Assembly (NCBI GenBank): GCA_963995505.1
Contig: OZ023181.1
Span: 7,787,487 to 7,851,486 of the forward strand
Source: Hypericum androsaemum
Taxonomy: Eukaryota > Streptophyta > Magnoliopsida > Malpighiales > Hypericaceae
Reading direction: 5' to 3'
Length of the DNA stretch: 64,000 nucleotides
The notes below the pieces were generated by a model. That model had not been told where the DNA came from. It worked only from the letters and a program-made list of their open reading frames with translations, and did no database searches. Positions within the stretch are counted from its first letter, which is position 1, and every line of letters starts with the position of its first letter. The position numbers were made by a program, and so were the translations under genes. Below, piece after piece: positions 20,930-33,984 of the stretch.

Positions 20930-23900
20930 CCCAAGAGGTCTCGCCCGACAAACCTCAATAAAAAATGTGGGGCATTAGGCCACCACCCATCAAGCTGCAG
21001 CTTTGTCAACGCATCAGCCGTAGCGTTCCCCTCCCTATAGAAGTGAGAGACCTGAAAAAGCATGTCACACAATTTTGTTTGTACCTGTAACTAGCTATTG
21101 TGGAACTTCCACGGGACCTGCACCTGTCGACCATGGAACATGAGAAAGACATAGGACAAATCTGTTTCAAACCACAGGCGATGCAGCCCAGTGAGTGCGC
21201 AATTTCCATCGCCAACATCGCTGCCAAAAGTTCGGCCTCATAGGCATAACCAATTCATAATCTTTTCACAAAGCAACCCTGCACAAAACCCCAATGATTG
21301 CGAAAAACACCTACAGCAATAGACGAACCAGGGGAGCCACTAGCGCTACCATCAGTGTTGCACTTTACCCATCTAGGCAAAGGGCAATGCCATCAGACCT
21401 ACTTAATTTGCGGGGCTTTGTTCGACCTATCAGAGATTCCAAAAGCCCGCAGCCACAGCAAGTCCTCCTGCAAATTAAACATACAACCCAGATCAAGAGA
21501 ACCTACTTCAGCCACCAGAGCACGTACCTGAGTCACCACTGAGCCACTACTCCACCTCGAGTTATCATAGATTCTCTTATTCCGCTCCGTCCATATTGCC
21601 CAGACACAAGATATAAATGCAACTCGCCAAAGCGCCTGCAATTGGGGGCTGGGGTTCACCTGTATCTCAAGAACGACCATCTCAGCTAGGCTTGCATAGT
21701 TCCACCATGGTACCTGAAAGAAAGCAAAAAATGTTTTTCAAACCACAATCGAAAAAGAGCACGAGCCAAATAGGTGATTAATGCTCTCTTCCCTTGTAAA
21801 ACATAGGGCACAAAATGAAGGGCCAATAAAGCCTTTCCATCTCAAGGTTTCCCCAGTCGAGAGACACCCATGAATTGCTCTCCAGATGGTCACAGAACAG
21901 CGAGGAGGAATAAATGAAGCCCAAATCCAGGAGCCCCATCGAACCAATGGGAAGGCAGGCTGCAACTTGTGATAGGCAGCCTTCGAAGAAATCACTCCAT
22001 CAGACGAGTGAGTCCAGATAACTTTGTCACTCCCAAGAGTCCCAATCTGGTATGCCCGCAAGTCCTCAACAATATTCGAAAAAGACACATAGAAGTCACG
22101 GTGCAGTTGCCATCTCCCATTCACCCAATAGTCAGACACTGGCTGAGCGAATCGATCACGGAGATGATCGGGAATACCAAGACGATCTGCCAAGACATAA
22201 CCAAGTCAATTGTCAAGATAAAATTGCGCAGAAGAATCTTCCCTAACCAAACTGATCGAGGATTCCACAATATCTTTGAAGCAATCTCGTAAGCCAAGAA
22301 TGATAGAAGACCACACCAAACGAATCTCCTCCCCTCCCTTACAGCAAAAATTGTCTCACAACACTCTCAGATATGGCAGAAGAGAACTAAACATGATGTC
22401 CCATAAAAATCTAAAAAGGAAGGCCAGATTCATTTTAAGCAGTGAACGAAGACCTAGCTCTCCTTCCTCTTTCGGTGTGCAAACACGTTCCCAGGCTACA
22501 GGGCACGAACCCTTTCTCTGAATATCACCTGTCCATAAAAAATTGCGGATACAAGTGTCCATGTACTTAATCAAACCAACAGACCACTTATAAACCATCA
22601 TAGAGTGCACCATAGAACCTTGAATCACCGATTCCACTAGATAAACACGTCCCGCTAAGGAAAAGGAGCTCTCCTTCCATCTAGAAAATTTAGCGACAAT
22701 TCCATCTGCCAATTGCTGCAAGTACCTGGTTCTGGGGGGACCACAAAAGAGGGGAACGCCAAGATATGTAAACGGAAAAGATCCAGAAGCAATCCCCAAA
22801 ATAGAAACAAGTTGAAGCCTCCGGGCTACCCCAAGTCTCGAACCAAAGAACACCTTAGATTTTGTAGGATTATAAAACTGACCCGAGCATGCCGCATATT
22901 CCTGAAGGATTTTCAGAATGGATCTGCAATTCTCTGGCGTGGCCTTACAAAAGATCATCACATCATTCGCATAAAGCAGATGAGTGGGAAAAGAGACTCC
23001 TCTTCCTGCCTTAAAACCAGTCAACTCACCAGACTCACCCGCCTCCAGTAACCTCCTACTAAGGACCTCCTATGTAGCACAAAATAGGAGGGGAGATAAT
23101 GGGTCCCCTTGGCGAACCCCCTGAAAGCAACCAAAGTAGCCTTCAGGCATCCCCTCAACCAGAATCGAGAGCCTAGCAGAGGTCAGGACCTCTCCAATCA
23201 TCCCAGTGAACCGAGTTGAGAAGCCCCATTTTTGCAAAACGGCCAGCGAAAAGTACCAACATATGGTATCAAAAGCCTTACGAATATCAATTTTGAGAGC
23301 CATATTCCCGCAACCTGTGTGCTGCTCCAGGCAATTAATACCCTCAGAGGCAAGGGCAATATAGCCATGAATCCGCCTACTGGGCACAAATCCAAAATGA
23401 TGATAAGATAAGAGAGATGACATAACAGGACCCAGCCTGTTTGCCAAAATCTTAGTGATAACCTTATGGAGAAAGTTGCCCAAAATAATAGGTCAGAAAT
23501 CATCGATTCACAAAGCACTAGAAAGCTTAGGAATCAAGGCAACAAAGCTAGCATTCAGACCCAATAGAAGCCGCCCATATCTGAAAAAGTCTTGAACAGC
23601 CAAAGTAATATCCTCCCCAATAACCGGCCACGAAGCATGATAGAAAGCACTGCCAAAACCATCCGGTCCCGGTGCGCTATCTGGATTCATACCAAAGACA
23701 TCGTTCTTAACTTCCTCAGTCGAAGGGATACAAGTAAGGGCCTCATTCTGATGGTCCTCAATCACGGATGGGATCAATTGATCGACCATACTAAAAGCAC
23801 CTGCATTATTCGATTGCTCCTCAAATAATGACCTCTAAAAACCAATGGTATAATCGCAGATCCTGCCCTTATCTTCGACATATTGCCCATCAATCAGAAG

Positions 23901-24984
23901 AGCAGGGATGCCCACCTTACTTTGGCAAATCTGAATACATCTATGAAAGAAGGACGTATTCTTGTCACCATCTTTCAACCAAGTAGCTCTGCTTTTCTGG
24001 CGCAGGAACATATTATGTTGCTCTAAAATAATATTGTGTTCCTTCAAGGCTGCTTCCTCTTCCCGAACCTGGGTCTCCAGAGGTCCCTGCTCACTGATCT
24101 TGTTTTGGACCTCCACCACTCTACTTGAAGAATCTTCCAACCTATAATTCACATCTTCAAAGGTCTCCAAATTCCACTTACGCAGCAAAGTCTTTAGGCT
24201 ACACAATTTATTCATAACACGAACCATCAAGCACCCTCTAGTACACTGTGACCAGGAATTGTGTACCAACTCTAGAAAGCCTGAGTTCTTGGTCCACATT
24301 TTCTGAAAATAGAAAGATCTCTGAACAACATTCCCATATCTGACAAAAAGAAAAGAGCAGTGGCTTATGGTCAGAGGCATTCCTAAGCAGCGCACGGCAA
24401 GAGATAGAAGGTCAAATGTCCAAAAAACTATTTGAAGCAAGCACCCTGTCAATTTTTGATTCAACATAGCCACCGGCATAACGACCATTGGAGTAGGTGT
24501 ATTTGCCTCCCATAATCAGAATGTCCACTAGATTACATGCACTAATGAAGGCTTGAAATTTCAAGCAGGAATTCTTGTTCGGCAGGCAACGACTAAGTCT
24601 CTCATGGGCTCCCAAAATAGCGTTAAAATCTCCGATCAAAGTAAGTGGTTGTTGTAGCAAATCCATAATAGTATCCCAAAGCTCTCTTCTCCTACAATGT
24701 CGTACGTGGGCGTACACAAAACCAATCAAGAAAGAGCATTGCAGAGAAGCGAAGTGGACAACCAACATTTGTGAGGTAGCTAACACCATATGGGCCAAGT
24801 CCTCTGAATGAGAAGTGAAGACCCAAATATTAGGCTGCGAGGAACCTCTAACATTAACCTCAATATCCACGATAGGCTCTGCAATGGCCACAAAAGAAGG
24901 GTGATATCTCAAGCAATGATCTCTAAGCTGGGTACGGGATTGCTTGTTCCCGATACCTCTGATATTCCAAAAAAGGCAATTCAT
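20930..24984 (-). pseudogene. LINE ORF2: endonuclease, reverse transcriptase, RNase H (inactivated)
   Basis: The start MNCLFWNIRG at 24984 opens an AP-endonuclease domain (IAEPIV, GDFNAIL, SKIDRVLAS) that meets a stop at 24412. RT blocks follow in successive frames: APGPDGFGSAFYH (about 23660), ILANRLGPV, ALKIDIRKAFDTICW (about 23290), GVRQGDPLSPLLF (about 23100), and the catalytic box, which reads YAND instead of [FY]ADD at 22962-22973. A zf-RVT region (KAAYHKLQP) lies at 21738-22193. The RNase H keeps all four acidic positions: NTDGSASG (about 21350), EAELLAA (about 21225), ETDL (about 21170), TADAL (about 21020). A one-base loss near 21182 shifts the RNase H frame. At least four breaks prevent a full protein. 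Confidence 0.9.
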
Positions 24985-26495
24985 TTCGCCCGTTTGGGCA
25001 AGTCTGTGGAGAGCGGGACAGCCTCCTGTTTCGCCTTACTGCGTGTAGTACGTGAGGGTTTAGCTGCCTCATTCTCAACCAAATCCCCCCACTTCTGGTT
25101 CGTCGCAATTGCCATCAGACTCATGGTCTCCTTATCAAAATGGTCTAGAACTTCCGGAGCCAATCCTGATGCGCCCGGAATCTCCGCCACACCCATCGGA
25201 AGAGTCACTAACTCATTACGGATTTGTACCAACTCTTGCCCACTGTTGATAGGAACCTGCATTATCAAAGATTGGTAAGCATCTGAGAGAAAATGTTCGA
25301 TCTCTGATTGCTGCGGCTGAGTCGCAATCGCCAATTCCCTACACATGTTTTGTTCTAACTCAGCCAAAACTCCATCCTGAACTTCCTGGTCTTCCCCAAC
25401 AGAGCCTACAGATGTGGGATTCTCAGCTCCAATAACCACCTGTAAGTCTGTGCTTTTAACTGAAACTTTAACCACCTCATCCAATGAGCTCTGAGCCTGA
25501 GAGTCACTCCCACTTGGAGCTGTGCTTACTGCCGTTGGATAAAGCCCTTCCTCACCTCTTGGACTCCCAGGTTCGCTAGCACCCACTGTAGTGTTAGCTT
25601 GCAGCCGTGCCTCCAAAACACCTCTCACAGTCGCAGTAATCATCTCTTCTCCTCAGCTATTTCACCATCTTCTTGAAGGGCAGCGAAGGCATTAGAGATA
25701 TTGACCACCATAGACGTATTACCACCCTGGCAAGGCAAAGGTTGCGATAAAGCTTGTGAACCCTCCACCTGCGGTTCAACCCTTGTTTCTACCTGACGAC
25801 TCAAATCCTTTCTGGTAGTACCTTCCCCTTGAACTTTTCGCTTACCCTGTGCCACCTCTCTTCTCTTAGCCATTTGGGATTGTAGCTTACGGCAATCAGA
25901 GTCGAGGTGCCCAATAATTTTGCAATGTCCGCAAAAGGCTGGCAAGTTCTCATATCTGATATCAACCCATGTATTCAAATCTTGGGTTTCCACAAAAACT
26001 TTATCCGGCAGCTTCTTTGCAAGATCTGCTTCCACTAATACCCTGACATGAATCCCATACTGCCTCCTCAGGGCTTCCGTATCGACCCTAATCGGTTCGC
26101 CCACAGCTTCTGCTATCCCCAAGACATAGTCCGGCTCAATGAGTTCTGCACAGAGACCAGACAATTTGATCCAAACTCTCGCCAAAGATGTAGTAGTTCT
26201 CGTAGGCTTAAACCCACGAACCCAAGGCAGAAGATAAAGATATCCAATCGGCAACCTCCAGGAAGTTGTCTGGAAAATCGTATCTCGTTCCTGCTCCCAA
26301 TCAAAATGGAACGTGTAGTGCCCCCATGCCAATAGCGAGCATCCTCCATGATGACGTGTTCCAAACTTTCACGATCATACCTCGCAAATCAGACAATGAG
26401 AAAGGCCTTTTTAGCATATCGAGCCGCACTCGCAGCATGTTTTTCAGCAGGAATTTCCAGAATATGGCGGTCTCCTTTAAGAACAGGTTTGACAT
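24981..26495 (-). pseudogene. LINE ORF1 (DUF4283-like, CCHC zinc knuckle), split into frames
   Basis: The N-terminal part (RPFSLSDLRGMIVKVWN) is in one frame and shifts near 26320 into the main frame with FDWEQERDTIF, VWIKLSGL and the knuckle CGHCKIIGHLDSDC. That frame stops at 25640. A further 220-codon frame (25643-24981) starts on an ATG overlapping the stop as ATGA and ends at ORF2 with another ATGA overlap. The third piece has no recognised domain and is acidic and Ser/Gln-rich, as ORF1 C-termini often are. It may be a normal ORF1 tail displaced by an indel, or a separate coupled frame. The product would be an RNA-binding ORF1p. Confidence 0.8.
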
Positions 26496-26504
26496 GTGTA
26501 CCTG

Positions 26505-26523
26505 TATCTCAGCCTTTATGCTT
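26505..26523 (+). repeat. Target-site duplication, right copy (LINE)
   Basis: This copy is identical to 20248-20266 and marks the 5' end of the minus-strand LINE. Sequence beyond it continues the pre-insertion locus. Confidence 0.95.
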
Positions 26524-27512
26524 GTACACGTATATCTTTGGCATTGCCTTTTTTTTTATTTTAATTAAGTATCTTTGCAATTGCCTAATATCTTCTTTAT
26601 GTTACTTTTGTTCACTTGGGCGCAGTTAAGCAACCTTTTTAATTTCTGTTTACTTTTCTCTTTGGCAATAACTAATTAGGTGACCACCAAGGTATTTGCA
26701 AGTTATCCAATGTTTAGGAGGTAATTGGTACGTTAACGAGTACTCCACTGTCGTCTCTTGCAGGATGCTAAACTATACGAGATCGACGACCAGACTAGCG
26801 AAATTAAACGAATGACAATTGGTCATAAGCTTTTCAATCAATTGTGAAGAGAGGTTCGCTCTATACTTATTTGGTGTATGTTAGAGGATCCTCATGTTTG
26901 TGACAATCCAAATTCAAATGGACCGTTTTTATACTCTTTTGGTTTGCGAATGTGAAGTAATTTCTTTCAATCAATTTTTATATGATATCATATATTTCTA
27001 ATTTTGACAGTCCTATTTCGATAATTAGCCAATAAAAGAATAAAAAAATTGAGGTATCTTGACTTTGTATATTTTAATAGCAATTTCATATTTGAGTTTT
27101 TTATTTCCTTGCATGTTGATCACTTTTTCAGAATAGTTGTACAAGGTTGGAATTTCAAAACTGTCAAATCGATGAAATCGTTCGTTTGAAACTTTAATGG
27201 TGATAACGCTAAACTGACAAGTTTAAGTGAAATCGTGAGAATGAATAAACAACGTTGGTGTTAGTTTTATTTAATTAGTCAAAACTGCAATACCGACCTA
27301 AATTTGCTCCTACTCGACCTTGATGAAACTGATTAATAGAAGTTTGAGTGAGATAGAGTGATGATAGGTAGGAGACCCTCTCTACCGAAACCTCTATGGC
27401 GTATCTAAACAAGCGAGTAATAAATATATTCACTTATAAAAAAATTCTCCGTGCCGAATTAAGAAAAAAAAGCAATATTAAAGTTCAAACTCACACATTT
27501 TCTTTAAAGCAA
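26524..27512. other. Intergenic, no gene seen
   Basis: The stretch is AT-rich with no long frame and no recognised motif. It is part of the interval absent from segment A. Confidence 0.5.
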
Positions 27513-30033
27513 ATTATTTTCAGATCTCTGTAGTTTGACAAATTCACTAGTAGGGTTCTTACATTTTCGAAACTCCTCTTTTCGTCCTCAAAGTTTCGTA
27601 AAATAGAACTCACAGGTCCCTGGCTTTGATACCAGAAATTATGCTTAAGAGCATTTGGGCGTTTTTAATATCGTCATCGTGGGGTAGTTGCCTAGTTGGT
27701 ACAATTAAACCCACTTCGTTTTTTTCTTGACTTTCTTACATTTGCAAATAAAATCCTTAATTTTTTCATAATTTTTTAAGAATTCAAAGAAGTTGGCAAA
27801 TTTTGTGTATAAAAATGAGTTTAGCTTTCGAATTTGATATATTGGTCGATATTATAAATTATGGTTGATCATGGACATCCGTCAAGTTCGTTTGTTATTA
27901 GCCCAAATATTAGTACTAAAATTTTTTTTTAAATTAATTATTATAAGAAAGTTGTTATTAAATTTTAACATTGATCCTCACTTGAGACTGAATTTTTTTG
28001 TCAAATTAGAGATATTATCAATCTATTGAGGATCATTTTAATGTTATTTTACAAGTATATTGACCATGTTTACTTTGTAGCTTGGAGCATAATGGCCCTG
28101 TTTGGCGAAACAGATTGGTAACAGATAGTAGATAGCAGAAATCAGATAGCAGATTTAGAGCAGATAGCAGATGGTAGATTGAGAAATGTGTTTGGTAAAA
28201 TCAACGAGCAGATAGCAGATTGAATTGAGAATATGTTTGATTAAATTAATTATTAATTTATAATTTAAGCTTAAATAAAAGATGTAAATTATTTATTAAA
28301 ATTAAATAGTAATAATTTAATATAAGATTTGTTTATATTTCTAATAAATATTTTTATAAATGTCAGTGGATTAACTTATTGCATATAATAATTTCTTGCA
28401 CTCCATTGAAGATATAACAAAAAAAGTGATCCTAATATTTATTTTTAAAATATACTTTCGTGAAGACTAGTCAATAAATAGAAAATATAATTATTTATTA
28501 CACTTATCGTATCAGACATATTAGGAATTTATATTATTAATTTGTATTAGGGTATATAATAATTATGTGAGTTTATTAACGAGCATAAGGCACGTTTTTA
28601 TAAATATTTGTAAAGAGAGAGAAAAATATTTGTAATTATCTAATTTTGCATTTAATCTAATTAAATTTATCTAAAATTCATTTTAATTTTTTTTATTTGT
28701 GTAGTGGTACTGATCATTTTAATAATTATCTACAATTAGACTTCTTCAACAAAGTAAATAAATAGTAAATGTGATTTAGATTAGTAATTATCGAATTTTT
28801 TTCCCTGATAAATAAACTTTTTGTAGAACAACGTAAACTATTTATACTAGTGGATTGGAAAATTACCTAATCTACACTTTTGCCAAACATATAGATTACA
28901 GTTACTTATCCAAATCTACCATCTACTCCTCCAAACTATTTCAACAAACAGGACCAACTTGTTTGTTATAAAAAAGTAATGAAATATAAGGGAGCAAAAA
29001 TTGAACATTTATAGTGAAAAGGAAACGAAAATAATATTTTATATTTTATATTTATAAATAGTGGCTGGCCAATCCAAGTACCAAAAAAAATATAAAATAA
29101 ATAAAGGAAGTGGAAGAAAACGCTTTGATGTGGGCATTTTCTGGTGCGGAAAAACCCCCTAATTACTAATTGAAGAAAAATGAGCAGGAGCCGGGGCTCG
29201 GGCCTCCTCCTCTGCGCCACCCATTCACCGGAGGGAGACATCCTCAGATCTCCCCCTCGAATCCCTCACCAGCGATACCCCAGGTCTCCCCCTCCCGGCG
29301 TCCCCCTCAATCCCTCACCTGGGACGGAGACGTCATCCGCCGTGGTGATGGTAGGCCCGCCCCTGAGACGGAGGATCTTGTAGACGAATCCTTCATCGTC
29401 GTGGCGAAGCTTCCACTCCTGGTCCTCTTCTTCCAACGGAGGATCTCGTAGACGAAATCATCGTCGTCATGGCGGAGCTCCCACTCCTGGTCCTCTTCTT
29501 CCAACGGAGTATCTCATAGACAAAACCACCGTCGTCGTGGCTGAGGATCTTATAGGAGCTCACTTAGCTTTCTGGGTTTTTTCTGGCTAGGGTTCAAAAA
29601 TTTAATGTCGATGAGGTTTCTGGGTTTAGCTTTCTACATCTAGCTGAGGTTTAGCTTTCGACAGAGCTCAGTTTAATGTACTTGGGTTTAGCTTTCGTTT
29701 TGTTTGATTAACTGGATGTTGTTTGGTGTTTAGTTTGATGTTGTCTGATGTTTAATTGGATATTTTTGGTGTTTATTTAATTAGGTGTTGTTGATTTTTA
29801 ATTGAGTGTTGTTGGTGTTTTTGATATTCTAAAGGACGAAGAAAGTGATTTTCTTTTTTGACTGAGGGGCAATTTTGTCATTTCCCCTCTCTCATTGCCG
29901 GAGTTTTTTTTCAGTACCAGAGCCAGGGATTTGAGAGTTCTATTTTACGAAATTTAGAAGACGAATGAAAATGTTTCGAAAATATAAAGACCCTACTGGT
30001 GAATTCGTCAAACTACAAGAACGTTAAGGTAAT
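27513..30033. mobile_element. Long-TIR Mutator-like element containing a MITE
   Basis: The left arm (about 27520-27645) and the reverse complement of the right arm (about 29905-30028) match over about 120 bp. The shared phrases include GTAGTTTGAC, TTTCGTAAAATAGAACTC and CCCTGGCT. No transposase is seen. The interior has a nested MITE and a GC-rich block at 29180-29570 with short direct repeats (GGTCCTCTTCTTCCAACGGA occurs twice). That block could be captured coding DNA but is not recognised. No convincing target-site duplication was found, so exact ends are approximate. Confidence 0.65.
28094..28955. mobile_element. MITE with GGCCCTGTTTG-type ends and AGATAGCAG subterminal repeats
   Basis: The left end GGCCCTGTTTGGCGAAA pairs with the reverse complement of the right end (GGTCCTGTTTGTTGAAA). 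Several AGATAGCAG repeats follow the left end at 28120-28215. The interior is AT-rich and non-coding. The ends resemble small hAT or Harbinger-type elements. The duplication was not resolved, so the class stays open. Confidence 0.65.
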
Positions 30034-30142
30034 AGATGTGTAGCTTGACGCCAATTAAAACATGTCACATATTAACTAAAATTATTTTTTGAATTTATCA
30101 CACATCACGTCTGCTAGAAATCTGATTAGCCTGTGCCAACTT

Positions 30143-31213
30143 TAGCAACCTAGAGGTGGTTACTATAGTAAAAGTTGCCCCCTTATTTTGTATGTTTTGC
30201 TTTGAATGTCCAGAAATATAGTGGGTTCAATGTCAGCATCCATTCCAACGCTCCAAGGTTGATTTCTACCCTTCAATTATAGAGAAAAATGTTGGCGTTC
30301 TCCCTAGATTATAGGGTGAATCCCATTGGTAACAAACAAGTACTTTGTTATTTGGCTCGAAATTATTAAAGTGTATATACTTTTATGTCTTTCAATTAAG
30401 AATAAATGTTTATCTAAGTGATAAAATACTTAAATTCATTTAAGATTTTAATCTTTATGAATGTAAAAAATAATATCTATAAACTACTCCTAAAATAGAG
30501 CTTGGTTCGACTCTGAATACTAAATTTTACTAGAGAATGTATGATTAATTCAATGGCCCTCACTATTGGGTTAGAATTATTTAGTGCTCAACTTACTGCA
30601 TAATATGCCAATAATTCTCAACGGAATACTAATAGCATTGATGCAAATAGCATCCACTAGTAGCTTATCTATGGTATATTTTATTCAATGCCAATATGAT
30701 GAATTTATTTATTTCTCGTTAACTAGCTTAGCCATATTAATTTTTTTATACTATCTCGTATCTAGATCTTGTATCCGAATATTCATTAAAAAAATTAATT
30801 CATTTTTGAGCGGTGAGGCAATTTGGTTGGATCTTCAAACACCTGACCGGCATATCATCCCATTATATATAATATAAGCTCGCTATTAGCCTATTGCATT
30901 CTCTTAATTTTATGCATAATTATAACAACTTAGCCACTATAATATAAGCCCTTAATTGCATTACAGGTACCAATTTTGATAGCGATTTTCTTTTGAAGGG
31001 ACCTTTTGATTCCCATTTTTGTTTTGAACAAGAATGACAGTTTGAATAGAAAGCTTAGCTAGTCAAATTTTAAATTTGTGTACACATCTGCAGCTACACT
31101 ATATACACTTCTTCTGAATATTTGACATTATGATCAAATTGATCATCATGCCCTAGTGCCTCAAATTAAAGGAACAAACTCTAATTAACTAACCAACCAA
31201 TTCTAATGATCAG
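30143..31213. repeat. Segment C (paralogue of 5030-6900) and ATL 3' flank
   Basis: This matches the second part of segment A with few differences and represents the pre-insertion state at about 31085, where A carries the 783-bp insert. A plus-strand frame at 30584-30877 is not preserved in A and is not called. The right end is the ATL 3' UTR. Confidence 0.85.
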
Positions 31214-31876
31214 CTAAAAATTGCGTATCAAACCTTCTGGCTCCAACGGGGCCAAGCTCACAACAACAATCTCTTGAAGCACGACCGGAGCTTGAGAGGC
31301 CGAGCTCGAGCCCGACGCCTGTCCACCGACGATCTTCTGGCACGTCTCGATGAGGCAGTGCCTGCAGGTAGGGCAGGACGAGTGCGAGCTAAGCCACTTG
31401 TCGATGCATCGGACATGGAAGCCGTGGTTGCACTTTGGGAGGATCCTTACACGCTCCCCTTTGGTGAACTCGGACAGGCAGATGACGCATTCCGTGTCCA
31501 GCCCCGGTAGCTTCAACTCCGGGGAGTAGATCACCGTCGGGAATGTCTTGAGCGCCTTCTTTTTGACCCCGGTGTTGGCCAGCCTGGCCGGAGCGTGGTT
31601 GGGTTCCGACGAGGAGGCCGCCAAGCTGGAGCATCTCAGCGCGCACCTGATGATCGAGTTGAGCCCCAGAGAGCAAATGAGAGCGCAAAGCAGGACCGAG
31701 AGAACCATCACCACGTTGGCGTCGAAGGCGCTGTCCGGGTCGTGGCTGCTTCGAGGGGCCGCGGATGCTGGTGGTGGTTGGTCGAGTGGTGCGTGTAATA
31801 GGAATCTCCTCGAGTGGAACTCGCCTATTGCGAGCAAGTCTTGGACCAGTTGAGTTGTTGAAGGATAAGTCGACAT
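31214..31876 (-). CDS. RING-H2 finger E3 ubiquitin ligase, ATL family (ATL73/74/78-like)
   Basis: This single-exon frame gives 220 residues. The start at 31876 (MSTYPSTTQ) is preferred because the TATA box lies about 90 bp upstream and the frame further upstream is not family-like. Residues about 54-78 form one hydrophobic membrane segment ([20 protein letters not shown]). A basic linker ([10 protein letters not shown]) and the GLD motif ([11 protein letters not shown]) follow. The RING-H2 finger (about 133-174) has all eight ligands: CVIC, then C-H-H-C in [11 protein letters not shown], then CPTC, with the conserved Trp in DKWLSS. ATL proteins are membrane-anchored E3 ligases that pass ubiquitin from E2 to target proteins and are often stress or defence responsive. 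Length and intronless structure fit. The substrate is unknown. No break is visible and the gene is probably functional. Confidence 0.93.
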   Translation of the reverse strand: MSTYPSTTQLVQDLLAIGEFHSRRFLLHAPLDQPPPASAAPRSSHDPDSAFDANVVMVLSVLLCALICSLGLNSIIRCALRCSSLAASSSEPNHAPARLANTGVKKKALKTFPTVIYSPELKLPGLDTECVICLSEFTKGERVRILPKCNHGFHVRCIDKWLSSHSSCPTCRHCLIETCQKIVGGQASGSSSASQAPVVLQEIVVVSLAPLEPEGLIRNF

Positions 31877-31963
31877 GTTTTTTAAGGTACGTGAGACGGT
31901 AAGAGGTTGAAGTTGGATGGGGAAGGAGATGAATTTGTTAAGAGTCGTCGCCAGGAGGTCGTG

Positions 31964-31973
31964 TATATATATA
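31964..31973 (-). promoter_or_regulatory. TATA box of the ATL gene
   Basis: The minus strand reads CCCTATATATATACACG about 90 bp upstream of the chosen ATG. This would place transcription start near 31935-31940 and give a short leader. Confidence 0.65.
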
Positions 31974-32910
31974 GGGACATCGAAAATGGTACTTTTATTG
32001 TATTTTTTTGAAGGGTGGTTTATTGTATTGAATGTAACGATTAACATTCTTCGGAAAGGGGAAAAATGGAATTGCTATAGGATTTCGTTGGATTTGGCAT
32101 TAGGGTGCTACGGTGGGTTTTTTTTAGCCTATTGGCTAGTAGATGGCACTCAAAATTATTTGACATGTGGATTAGCTTGAGGCTAGATTTAGATGGTGTA
32201 AGTGTTTCACTGATCTATCGGTCAGTGGACGATCCGTCTCGACTACTCAGATTGTGGAATAACTTGAAGTCTAAGTCTAGACTGTGTCACTTTCGGATCA
32301 TTGGTGGTGGGATCTGGGTGATTTGTTACCAAAACTTCTTTTTCATTTTCTTTAGCAATAAAAATAGCTAATTATTTTAAAATATATATCGTGTATTCTT
32401 TATATAGGAAGATGATGATCGACTATTTTCTGTTTATATGAGTATAATCATTTCTGTTTCGTTTTATGCTTATGTTTATGTGCAGATTTTTAAGGATGGG
32501 TTAGAAGTAATATTGGGTTGAAAACAAACGATTTATTATAATTTGGAGTTAGATCATGGATTTAAAATTATAATTTTTTTTGGGTGAATTCAATTAATTT
32601 GTTTGTTGAACTAGTTTGACATAGTAGTCACAATTATTAGTTCAAATAGAGTGTATTTGAGAATATTTGCAGTGTTTTATCTTTCTATTATGTTCTTTGC
32701 GGTGGTTTTACCTTTTAAGCCCATGTGGCTGCTCCACTAAACCTTTATGTGTTTTAATAGCTTTCTTATAAAAAAGAAGACCCTCCCACTTTCTTGTGCT
32801 CGAATAGAATTACGTGGAGCTTGCTTTACATAAAATTTATATCTAATTTTAGGGGTCTGAGTACCTGAGGAAGGGCTTGGGAAACTTCCTAATCTAAAGG
32901 AAGGTAGTTA

Positions 32911-32973
32911 GTTATATACACGTGTATATATATATACACATGTGTATATATATATATACATGTATATACACAC
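32911..32973. repeat. TA/TG/CA microsatellite cluster
   Basis: Alternating purine-pyrimidine blocks (GTATATATATATACACATG and similar) occur in tandem and form near-palindromic units. Confidence 0.85.
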
Positions 32974-33984
32974 TTTTAAATCAGTTTTATGAATTTTTTT
33001 AATATCACTTGGTATCCGAACATCTACTGGATCGATTAATCCAGAATTAAAATAAATACGACTTTTTAAGTGGTGAGAAAATTCTTTGAAAAAATATTTA
33101 GTACTGATATATTTCCGATTGTCATTTTTGTGATTTTGCAATAATTGTGAGAGGATAAAGATGCAAGCATGTGATTTTCTTATTTTGTGTTTTTTTATTG
33201 TGCAAGAGGTGGGTGTGATTTTTCTTATCCAGTTGACTGTTTTCGTTGCAAAAGTGATTAAACGTGTTTAAGCCTCCAACAAAACGTACAACTTATTTGA
33301 GTCAGACTCCACTTGAGAGCATCAAGGTGTTACTTTTGAAAATTTCTACTGCTGATTGTCCAGTGTCTATTGAAAGTTTCAGCTTTGAAGTGCATACGTG
33401 TCTTTCTGCTCTTTTTAACACGTTCACGCTTTTATGTTATGACTCGAATAACCCCGTATCGTTTAATTTGAAAAAGGGGTGGCTGCGAAGGTCCCTTGTT
33501 TTGGACCTTTCGAATAGTTTTGTAGTTTTGGTCTATTAAATAAATTCGACACTAACATAATTTATTAATAAAAATTCGCATCGTCGGTGACACGGTTTAC
33601 TTGAAATTGACAGTTTGGCGATGTCACGGTTAAAATTGTAGGCGAGTGGTTTCATCAATTTGGCGATCTTAAAATTTCAACATTGTAGACCTATTCCCAA
33701 AAAATTACCAACATCCGAACTTACAAAGATTTCAAACATGAAAGTGTCAATATAATATTTTACAAAATCAACTGAGTAGATAACTTCAATTATTTTATTT
33801 TTTTATGTTAGCTAGCTATCTAAAATAGGACCGCCAAAAATCAGGGAAAATATGATATCATATAAAAAGCGGTCAAAAAAATTATATAAGAGATGAGAGA
33901 AACAGCGCAGATTTTTTAAGTTACTTCGTATGATATACACATACAAGTATGAATGTTGAGATAATTGTTGGTACTTAATGTTCT

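Larger units (their letters stand above)
20267..26504 (-). mobile_element. Full-length L1-type LINE, 6238 bp, with 19-bp TSD
   Basis: The element reads on the minus strand from 26504 to a short poly(A) tract at 20267-20273. Order: ORF1 with a DUF4283-like domain and CCHC knuckle, then ORF2 with AP endonuclease, reverse transcriptase, zf-RVT and a C-terminal RNase H. The perfect 19-bp duplication and complete length indicate a recent full-length insertion. Several frameshifts and stops, and a changed catalytic RT residue, make it non-autonomous now. It lies in the roughly 10-kb interval that separates segments B and C. Confidence 0.95.

Noticed and set aside
19940..30143. The 10-kb interval between B and C as one Helitron
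   Set aside because: The left edge has TC after A, but the right edge lacks a CTRR end and hairpin.
30584..30877. 97-codon hydrophobic plus-strand frame in segment C
   Set aside because: The matching part of segment A has lost the start and is interrupted. No family resemblance is seen.
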